Of a stretch of 64,000 bases of DNA, positions 53,001-53,742 are shown piece after piece (within the stretch, counting starts at the first letter, position 1; the number at the start of each line of letters is the position of its first letter). The stretch covers positions 124,001-188,000 of the forward strand of contig NZ_JAJSOH010000004.1 of NCBI RefSeq assembly GCF_021277265.1. Direction: 5' to 3'. Made by a program: the position numbers and the translations under genes. The notes beneath the pieces are model-generated. The model searched no databases and was not told where the DNA came from. It saw only the letters and a list, made by a program, of their open reading frames with translations. This stretch comes from Kineosporia rhizophila (GTDB taxonomy: Bacteria; Actinomycetota; Actinomycetes; Actinomycetales; Kineosporiaceae).

Positions 53001-53600
53001 CGGGAGACGGTGCGTCCGGTGGCTGAGCTCGCCGACGACCTGATCCCGGTGGTGTTCGACCTCGGGCGTCCGGATCCGTCGCGGGCGCCGGTGCGGCCGT
53101 CCCTGCCTGCGCCGCCGGTGCCGGTGGAGCCGGTGGTGATCCGGCCGAGTGGGCACATCACGGCTACCGGCGACGACGTGCTCGGTGCTCTGCTGGCCGG
53201 GTCGGTCGAGGTGCCCAACCCAGCCACTCCGGCTGGCTCACCGGTGACGGATACCCCACCACGGACGTCCGTAAGCATTTCTCAAACACTCGCCGCCCCT
53301 GGGAGCCCGCCGTCCGCGCCCGACCCCACACCCGCGTCCTCAATTTCTCCCGAGCCACCTACGCCGGCGCCGTCCGAGACCACGCCGGACACCTCCGTCC
53401 CCCATCGGACTGACCACTCCACCACCGGCGTGGCCGCCGCGATCAAGACGCCGGACGACAACGGTGACCAGAAGCCGCGCCGGGAGCCGGACCGCCCGGC
53501 GGCGCCCAGTCCGCTGCCCTCCCACTCCGACCAGGCTGTTGCTGAGGCGTTCGCCCTGCTGGCGTCCGGCCTGCACGGGCCCGGGGAGGGTGAGCGATGA
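29028..53600 (+). CDS. giant T7SS-type effector with three internal papain-like domains (8190 aa)
   Basis: One uninterrupted frame of 8191 codons, starting at TTG 29028 behind GAGGAG. Layout by residue: 1-150 LXG-like helical targeting domain; 165-201 hydrophobic, possibly membrane-inserting; about 641-785 short beta-type repeats rich in L-x-L-x-D-G; 1649-1669 three A-D-W-R-x-N/D-Q heptads; 2345-5248 four large tandem modules; about 5538-7290 beta-rich, Ser/Thr/Gly-rich region; 7465-7644 thirty-residue repeats; 7742-8021 helical; 8022-8190 Pro-rich tail. Modules 2-4 each end in a papain-like domain with Cys, His and Asp in the order and context of glutamine-deamidase (Tox-PL-like) toxin domains. 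Module front halves have Rossmann-like strands (V-L-V-L-W-S-R-F-S-G, F-R-S-G-N-L-E-A-F-V-L-S-G) of unknown activity. Export by the adjacent T7SS is inferred from the N-terminus and neighbours. Confidence 0.85.
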   Translation: MARPGDWSPLGLGGDPTPGDPEVVDGIVNYMKLIQEAATEADQGIKNIMSGTGDGAFVGKTADWLREEIESKTKTFLSAVASAFETASPAMSTYAQKLRDAQASADNALSQAQGLAEDDSRRETLKQQAEQAKSDLEAAAGTASSAVDSVAHATNPWAKSACEQFWDAFFWIVLLITVVAIFVGGPLGLIAFALNVVLAVKEIVDFAQGNSSIGELLLSLVGVLFPSTRALKLGDLVSSIKSATAAIAKGAWAGVKGLGNDLANIFRNLSWSGIAKNVTDLGNVVITSVKAGAAWIPKAVVGAGAFAHGLVALPKTTISAVSSGFVNGLGKLAGAGVAKINSAVDAFLNTRFVQLTKESLGGWQALRIFLPMAGHEIRGLGVLNAFKVGVLGRGLNISSFKNMTLVDKLGDTVQIVKGITMTSGGVYDAWSKVMKPELITPGGSAGGLGQAPPALPRPIIEMPPLRQADVLSRMPDVDTSLLRGPNGDFGSVKIGNNTTIADLNSGTWHVNDANTSFSSTPSGIQVPNSAFSSLGDVGGADLRQFGSIDAIANAGAHVSTPGLGEAGAGLGKLVLPGNLGNVGNLGGGLGAVKIPGIAESLGGAGAVGSLKAIGDLDVLTKVGNLNQLGDLSKVGGTTQITDGNVTLRGGDLKLVDGSGASISLNDLKITNGSGVSFDLNGLKLTDGVATVAPTGLRVDAGAGTGGMRFTDGAASVDVSKLQITHGNTGLGLTDLKFTNGSGTTFDLHSLKLSDGVNSVDLGANLRMVDGAGAPVSVNGISGLTDHLSTPGGLQSLLGLDQTTALHNMQSMFPGAGSVSPVSFAGGSAGGNAFGSIHNAKLHADLSDFAFRELPKIMDNEFQILKKTDESVQISLSDDAITHIGSNLGAGGAAKLGQAGPAPIEMPTARADGSTFNAGPARQPVIQSSSGFAEPQVARIETPGVNRVEDALAQLADVEVPRRVDAPDSVSAHTPDVDSAGSSSGPRPDLAGGEVTTARVDLTARDGQPLAVTPEGRVVDPGGVRPETPSTIDSVPTPHGAGDPLAEVKHLADRLFPNQADAVVTYQAAQGLLHQAQLAKAGGLQAGDGAHVAVQQVNDIVVAERLLAKAEENLAKHGLTGVEVDARLAGLEAGDLKFAEAKVEIDIRTQKQIDAVRGSAGSGGPVTLRDNELFATPEAFDPKKALGLDEAQWRSLDKAQADLNFSNAKVDADTLRATLDSLGVDPADYQKFVQARDVGPSAVQAYKESGGLGAFGASDDQIRNALRQLPGDRRLIEALHGDASFERFRDVFKGVWQDFAAKAGGDVDLAADRLRFAQWQTDPLRAGSVPPGLEASDVVRIFRDRDGAVSLNGAPKDLPSVPGRELDPPGGLSMDGLAKVWNDVVDKARANLLDLQHSPGSNFELEAMFDDVLREIADGLPEAFARQARFEDELLASLPKFDDMVASTKGNASWGDEVGADAVGRAKINYVGELRNSFNQTVRDLDIRFTGRGGDEVTPEIDPKLQSMRDELFGDAAAGSGSPAPYRGLGDYPAGLEHFADTAALNKAFGDDAFRNWSAKVDEITQGVPDRLRFENEAGGALDDAGRQFHDMADGADVEPKLLDAIATDYREKLAVAFHDAYGAGGSRRGWLDHEMSHGDAFHGGRSAQADWRSNQADWRANQADWRADQAQGSALRPSDASSAEGSPGHSALESPGTSSQLAYDAGGFKVEPVQTPERLDVRAGDSGNVQVQVQVRPVSVNEGIQLPRPAVDQAPQLPKPQTENPFSSGRQLYDNPAAALDHDVAIFETRFAEAGVPQSVSDTVLGNFRAQAEGLVNIHQASGHSLDSAMKAGVQYAGSLSAPVNLHFAYQQLLKTPQAWAGFHQQVEVAANSLESKVLARIDQADLTHLSPAEQAQVRIDALGSVADGVNDVFTKLYSTPGSVFTRVDSAGAGLSGLGARIDGVLDQVLAEPPRAPHLTTPDTAPVKVDQWADNLLAHADARFDKLGNEDLVTQAQNDFTANLGRAVDDVKVLLENPSAFAEANVRLNQLNAELLTQLRQGLTEAHATPMHPGQILHDLVTGRTSWGQAMIDSLPGSPALKSLEILTLDGRTVVRPIGTDDLGIAVPARDLDGVLHIEPTANGQVPGLSQVADLIEALPPILRPHDFVVHPAVPFTANELRVVLGADTAVDTAVGTPPVSRIEEITDENLRANFELRTFVTGLSGTGDLAGWWKEQEFLAGALVTGLAAGVRAELTDLARHLVFRQSGDWLRPSNPNARQLRLDSEVVPVTAALLGANLRAGQELTADLVQPVRNIATEIIQKLDLRQPDRLLGGAPNWKGKGRQQAAPQGQGRAQLPAIERASPFIVKHPGYATGDQWSVLATLLHNPHAQVALGRPALDAVSARGADAMNSIYHAAGVGDRVIPVPMNALDDFGKALKKHPDVDLGHIVPLNYGTKYVTKYQAEFGGAFRDTFKQALRIDETSMAGRSQAIGEWLDGKGIRLTPDTEVLVLWTRFSGKKGNAHLEHDTSLTGISQLLDDLRTSAGRPRVVVLAGDRRPEWGTPGHKPRDYFQQLADSYGDSPTFKVADLTEFWDDVTSHPLIKPGANPFLSSDARLNQFGIYEFLHQNGNLQHLGFRSGNLEAFVLSGHKVSYLEENLSFSSGRMKPWNDLGYRLLELERAPTASGQLYKVDELAVRGVTNPQLEGLMESVADALYALDFVVKNFDARLGHNQIAKALREFRDNGFANQSGQWQRTSRFDNLWGGFEALRKSPEWDQDVIIRVRPEDKPQLVQRMEDFARQLGWHQDEGHWQLDKKRALFDDKAGQRDTVENIRELSRLLDPLSKDRSAWLVKLRADLLDTGQAARWDELKAPFADTRGFTDGDLARIGDRLSGTWAEGAPDVRMGETGEAVLPTRLKRPASEESSSPQTSVDLTQPPAKRSRPAESSGSISLSDNVYDKVRGKHDALVRAAGGDRVVVPSRPDPAYVQAALDDLLADPVPGVKPDSSIDLAREIFRRWANENGMPNYREWLPGGAPSSQQHYDPDVHGSSSSSSSAPVRLTEAQLLSRPDVPFLITHQGMATGDQWGILATLLHNPEARVVLGMPMANGPDAAMRPLAESVRDFYQATNVMDRVTVMDVWAMGDLTKTARTVFPSANQVSVTFGTRYVERFAEDFGEQFKSALRIDSASMQVRGGQIGQWLHSKGISPAPDTEVLVLWSRFSGKKGKAHVEHDTSLTGVDQLLSDLQRTVTPGRERIVVIAGDRHPDWGTTADGKPGSLFQERGDHYRTADFKVVDLTEFWKDPSAAHLITPGPAHLTSDARVNQLGVYEYLNLHANTQHLGFRSGNLEAFVLSGHKVSYLEEPGSISADRMQRWAGLGVNQDINPPHDLHREMRYARLQVDRSPTLSGQIYKLDEWAVQQFAQAAKEAHTSLGYIFRIPADFDQLVAGVKGFRDSGYLNGDGEWQWVSGFNELWGKFGDFAQNQYAPYVMRLTPPEKADLPVQLRQLADQLGWDWNAARWDESRAGFAHDWPALRDVLQTMRRVDDLVKPFGDLQSSWMADKLRPAYLQGGKQAWHDFKAAFGYERGFTPNDLDLIRGQLRENWTGQHWLGGQEQRVGRLLSDELQVRAHFPEIRSVNPDLYRGGEFSTNCVISYITMSIALREGEAFQAPPSELWSHQELMAWQRQQLGLADDAQPRVLRTAGLDGIRATMLKAGEGAQAALVFDLPEQGFGHVVNVVTRNGEVWFLDAQAGGAAVVPHGVDEFEFWPMSSGIGDLEGARPVPAEDLTDLPWLGTLDQDQLLAAPDVPFLLTHQGMATGDQWGILATLLHNPNAHVALGVPSATGPDAAMRPLAESIHDFYRATGVMNQVTVMDVHSMGELTRAAKNQFPHLQQVSLTFGTRYVEQFAEDFGEQFKSALRIDTRTMDVRGPVIAEWLNSKGVTVTPNTEVLVLWSRFSGKNGKAHIEHDTSLTGVRQLLSDLQANPTPGRDRLVVIAGDRPKTWGTDTGKPVDYYQQMAAAFSGPGFRVADLTEFWKDPSAAHLITPGPAHLSGDSRVNQLGVYEYLHLNSRVQHLGFRSGNLEAFVLSGHHVSYLEEPASISTARMQRWADLGVNREINPAHDPDRSMRYSLLVTEQAPTRAGQIYKLDEWATQGFSQLAKDTHASLAYIERVSGPKTDAVRGFRDSGYWNARGEWQWVSGINELWAGFSRLANSPEWTYVLRLNPAEKAEFGTTLQRLADQLGWDYRTGTGDDARAAFTTTAGLAETVQTMQRLDSLVERLASYQSAWMADLRAAYRQDGSDAGKQAWKQYKAAFGYQPGFTTNDLELIRGQLRENWTGRRWLAGGEHRIGQPLGDDLVVRARFPEIRHVNPRLALGGEFSTNCVISYITLSIALREGEAFQAPPSEMWSQQELMAWQRQQLRLADHAQPRVLRTTDLDAIRAAMLRAGEGAQAALVFDVPTQSFGHVVNVVTRDGEVWFLDAQAGGAAVLPHGVSEVEFWPMSPEIADPVGARAVSVNELTDLPRLGMADQAELLESYDQPFLITHPGMATGDQWGILATLLHNPNAHVALGIPAANGPDAAIRPLAKSIRDFYRATGVGDQVTVMDVRTIGELTRSARSAFADLDQVSVTFGTRYVEQFAEDFGGRFKQALRIDPVSMAARGPAIGQWLQSKGIHLTPHTEVLVLWSRFSGKKGQAHIEHDTSLTGVAQLLGELSGSVPPGRHRLVVIAGDRHPDWGTAGSKPVNHYQQMADAYFKTGGNFQVADLTEFWKDPSAAHLITPGPAHLSSDARVNQLGVYEYLNLAAHTQHLGFRSGNLEAFVLSGHKVSYLEEPGSISTDRMQRWANLGVNQDINPPHDPGRQMRYSLLVVDNAPTRSGQLYKLDEWAVAGFSDAAKAAHASIAYVQRVSSRDVAGRIEAVRGFRDSGYENADGEWQWVSGFTELYTEFGRFTQSEQWQSVLRLNPAEKQELGEQLERLAGQLGWDPVAQAWDDGLAVFGSPAGLRDTLQTLTRVDQLVARFGSYQSAWMADLRNAYLQGGRQTWRDFKAWYQTRPGFTTRDLGLISEQLADNWGTRYGIAGLGESTGRLLGDDAEVRVHFPEVGGINPYRARGGEFDTNCVISFITLSIALREGGRFQAPPSEMWSHAELAAWQRQQLGLADDALPQVLRTGSLEQIHSAMLASGEGTQAALVFDVPARGSGHVINVVTRGGRVWFLDAQAGGAALLPDGVTRFELWPMSGDLAGAQPVALSELTPLPGLGSAPMSSEPTASSAMPGLASTSAAPTFELQNLDPVRPVKAPEPTTVTPAVLDSARSAALIAGLRQIADRLPMGLDELSAARAPLAAEVVQKLLLDTLLGDAEARAFLAGLDRIARLSADGTLAEAMDELAGRGAQSFDAAAGQATGEVADQERLRGLAENLAWAPFVAGRFDDGLRSADVDPQHERIMATVAERIEAQIDPQMVPAPTNPDWVRLVAQAGGDLVPDLADALVLVSMVRDLARLAAGQDAAVLTRTTQDVVERLAAEQLDQTATAAHLPSGFAETPVFPVAGAGVVAGGQQFAFGPGGRAESFGGVGFSEQAFVARATNFTPAPAPATLAALQEGLTGHLNEFGATTAVRSMLEGGLEVSAAGHTLTLRLEDVDRARGQRVRPSQQPLLRSGETAAGPMDKLVARSTNISQEFSRTGTFDASLFVSIAQGNLVLLPYGGLNASSTTSRSLGFTLDSSTTETISASGKQVYFDLPARLASEVRVTGKRAVRHRAALNETLRVGFPEKVVAHVPAPGPWFVGSEQSPLTGALAGVMPGIGPVGGLGFLNQALVRTLSPVGGSELARVIEHRLTETVLRAELPRILGTKVPQAPLPWNKGRSLVTHAGAEVLAVRRLGPPVEVPVQLDKGGASSQFSAQGNAGTFGLTAGLAVSPAPLGTVAPYIAIGFPLGTGRGVTLKNGLAAGSGVKVASSGSSVPYQVQVRYTLSAETLTAGQTKPGEVPADLKADLGVTVYVAEELAPLFERALHELTGRPLPAPADGVTHYAPLALTKPTGPAGFAGTLGLTGAQNLVRQFTALLGQVESTGRAGQGLVRVDEWTRSQQLDLQDWLLERFDEPNLRQGQEEMFASGGRSETYVRELNSGDVQHITFGISARRTSPVPTDSVAVKEASIALKPNSSFETTHSGADTTTTGVTVGSRWNWSVPIPGTGRKFIGRIAFNSSAARGHTDTVDVLHSGSVTKPLTYSGPAWVYRYPSEVTLTVEVTRVLSRDISAQIVKALESGTRKLVHRPAPELEARTQARFGTLAAWMVPEPFTTLEDPLLERGLTATPGEAVEPSPPLALERVDSRLHRFAAGTEVGTHTTTPDRAAASWWKFSAGWVFSPLSDPSGTVAIRPIDRVRHVDGVDRLRAALVEQLAAVGIERSTARVWALANINQDHLRGLFVREATGQAGNVSQKLTFGDREAQYALIPVVHGVTDDGTSATFETGVSLEYGTSATFSAASTATFGIDANARFGVSVVRETDAFGNPAGGGTHFRFGPSFTQADTWGTAQALARSGGQSVKMDLKHTGRTGTVRWRIIVVSARNLTESRRLDQHLGVRAAAADVDIDQGIQFYAPDRTTFTLTDLEALLAPNASKKLPELRTDEPRRIRADAEPPSGVQRFGPMGQNETERVVPLAPLSDTDATLVPEYPVVPLNSVPEYLLSAPGAEPLSRVNPVLRAAGDLLAQYEPGALTGAWQLQTSGTTMRGGLDVMLSPQALNAQAPVLRAGGLMLTRVDGRFLGQRVTQLLIRLNRDPRSRGYLSAESLDGTVGFTNRGDERTGQSWSTARAINLSAGLTGIVDGLARPSFQQTQFVAELARGWNSGSGGSYAFAPMRYDGFETKGDLSTLVGEVQIEVTLISVWRPSPLLNTLGLGAPMSLSRHSQKVTASTPSGTAATVGRKVVPLGESVVAPTADLIRPLPPGTGEPIISRLAPGSVPAGVREVSFTGAELRGKDIVFRIDPDKVRHLYDAWTKALEKHAGAPALLAAWGQIGQDELRALSDPAVLENHLLKTGTGASGTNTRLPVPLRSTGSVLTDTTGSLSVSFRLVAPKVTTVFPAAQVTGKADVMTMNSTPIGRQDLAGSARGGAPNEYFSGNPPQAPLAQNGGRPAPESVTPLGIAAPMYSGRTKIQAGGSHRAGSNWDAWSLETTWFGPVHLDALVTITLTTRNERDKIGYGGTELPLTFRVRNLFEAAWSPQRLLHDAGLRDWAATPVPIKVPSGWYLPADVHHSPNARELDATQAFPAIDDPSVAVIHTAFRTPQPPIAAEFGARQQPVPPTTFRVYGEDVSPADFASRYVRPILEHDKRIRVVVLVSDSLPAGTPILDGVAGTAGLPAGIRVVAVTGPLATPFGELRVSRPDGIAADARIHAALDTRNTWEIATTGESGVRSVRRSMLETVKEVLAEREAVAAGESSTRRAALDAPALVEVTTDESASVARAPAGSVSGGVALDDRAGVGLTSNELVGLGESKVGSASGGVAADASAGVRLATDEPVSAGEATVGSASGGVASDDGAGVGLTSNELVRLGESRVGSASGGVAADASAGMGLAIDEPVSAGGATVGVASGGVASDDLTSVGVGTSELAGVGKATVGSASGDVAADEFGSGGLSASELARGAVVLDESGPAQEVRGERTLGSAAEDGAALGRGAALDAVSGELGEPEPGQLAADTLEPGGVGHGESVPVEVSQVEVSPVEVGSGEAVSGRGAAGEAELPEGRVDQIDLSRHPLVAGLGDVAMQRARGPQVFVDARQNWLLQQANSAEESLSVLPSDVLSELRQIAGEIVGRVSGSSVSEPLLQQVLPMATVFLRDALQFTGGLIEPAAKAAEAMVSTLVGALGLPRLPQPSTPEPAHMVSVPALGPDDLHHVSLRQRLTQLTGSAPDLVAARGAWWAGLEAQAELVVDNFEPVAVAPLSFVANSMVNNRLAVTEGVAELGDEAREQIRSGLSVVLLAALLQSWSAQGGTGLPTRETVRPVAELADDLIPVVFDLGRPDPSRAPVRPSLPAPPVPVEPVVIRPSGHITATGDDVLGALLAGSVEVPNPATPAGSPVTDTPPRTSVSISQTLAAPGSPPSAPDPTPASSISPEPPTPAPSETTPDTSVPHRTDHSTTGVAAAIKTPDDNGDQKPRREPDRPAAPSPLPSHSDQAVAEAFALLASGLHGPGEGER
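33972..34034 (+). repeat. three 21-bp in-frame repeats in the giant gene
   Basis: Three adjacent 21-bp units encode A-D-W-R-(S/A)-(N/D)-Q. The phase is exact at 33972, 33993 and 34014. They occupy a disordered linker after the first helical region. Confidence 0.9.
36063..37680 (+). repeat. effector module 1 (lacks the papain-like part)
   Basis: Residues about 2346-2884 begin P-F-I-V-K-H-P-G-Y-A-T-G-D-Q-W and align with the first two-thirds of modules 2-4, including the R-F-S-G-K-K-G and F-R-S-G-N-L-E-A-F landmarks. The Cys/His/Asp domain is absent. A polar linker with K-R clusters (2901-2902 and 2923-2926) follows instead. Confidence 0.8.
38187..40400 (+). repeat. effector module 2 (738 residues)
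   Basis: This is the first of three near-full-length tandem copies. It opens D-V-P-F-L-I-T-H-Q-G-M-A-T-G-D-Q-W and ends with the papain-like domain and an E-D-L-T-D-L-P junction. The start-to-start distance to module 3 is 2214 bp, exactly in frame. Confidence 0.92.
39861..40260 (+). other. papain-like catalytic domain 1
   Basis: Within the giant protein, Cys3636 (F-S-T-N-C-V-I-S-Y), His3719 (G-F-G-H-V-V-N-V-V) and Asp3734 (W-F-L-D-A-Q-A-G-G) form the candidate triad. The G-G-E-F-S-T-N-C and L-D-A-Q contexts resemble papain-fold glutamine-deamidase toxin domains. Confidence 0.65.
40401..42608 (+). repeat. effector module 3 (736 residues)
   Basis: This copy starts D-V-P-F-L-L-T-H-Q-G-M-A-T-G-D-Q-W. 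It keeps all landmarks of module 2 with scattered substitutions, including a four-residue insertion near 41890 (Q-D-G-S-D-A). The junction to module 4 is in frame. Confidence 0.92.
42069..42468 (+). other. papain-like catalytic domain 2
   Basis: The candidate triad is Cys4372, His4455 and Asp4470. The spacing (83 and 15 residues) is identical to domains 1 and 3, and the motif contexts F-S-T-N-C-V-I-S-Y and G-H-V-V-N-V-V are unchanged. Confidence 0.65.
42609..44771 (+). repeat. effector module 4 (about 721 residues)
   Basis: This copy starts D-Q-P-F-L-I-T-H-P-G-M-A-T-G-D-Q-W and is slightly more diverged toward its end (F-D-T-N-C-V-I-S-F; G-H-V-I-N-V-V). It is followed by a helical spacer and the beta-rich region. 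Confidence 0.9.
44283..44682 (+). other. papain-like catalytic domain 3
   Basis: The candidate triad is Cys5110, His5193 and Asp5208, with the same 83- and 15-residue spacing as the other two domains. It is the most diverged copy, but no catalytic residue is lost. Confidence 0.65.
51421..51960 (+). repeat. six 90-bp tandem repeats near the 3' end of the giant gene
   Basis: Units begin at 51421, 51511, 51601, 51691, 51781 and 51871 and open with GGTCGGCGTCCGG or a close variant. Alternate units are more alike, giving a 180-bp higher-order period. They encode thirty-residue Gly/Ala/Val/Asp-rich repeats (S-G-G-V-A-x-D). Codon use is less C-rich than in the rest of the gene. Confidence 0.9.
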
Positions 53601-53695
53601 CACTCACCGTTGGCCCGATCGGGGAAAAGGTGAAAGATGTGAACGACCCCCAGGAAGTCAGCCCGACTGTAGGTACGGAGAGCGACGCATCATGA
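53597..53695 (+). CDS. possible 32-residue small protein coupled to the giant gene
   Basis: The ATG at 53597 overlaps the TGA of the giant gene (ATGA). A GGAGGG tract ends six bases before it, a better ribosome site than most in the window. The 32-residue product opens M-T-L-T-V-G-P-I-G-E-K-V-K-D and is polar, without a membrane helix or recognisable motif. Its own stop overlaps the next ATG. It could be a real microprotein or a ribosome-relay element that keeps translation coupled to the downstream ATPase. Confidence 0.5.
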   Translation: MTLTVGPIGEKVKDVNDPQEVSPTVGTESDAS

Positions 53696-53742
53696 ACGCA
53701 GCGACCGGCGAGCAGCGCCTGAGCCGGCCGGGGGCGCAGTGA
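53692..53742 (+). CDS. possible 16-residue open frame linking to the AAA+ gene
   Basis: This begins at an ATG overlapping the previous stop (ATGA, 53692-53695) and ends in a GTGA overlap with the AAA+ gene start (53739-53742). GGAG lies 11 bases upstream. At 16 residues the product is unlikely to be functional; a coupling role is more plausible. Confidence 0.35.
   Translation: MNAATGEQRLSRPGAQ

Noticed and set aside
29028-53600. Giant PKS or NRPS megasynthase
   Set aside because: No ketosynthase, acyltransferase, condensation, adenylation or carrier motifs are found. The content is an LXG-like start, papain-like domains and beta-rich repeats.
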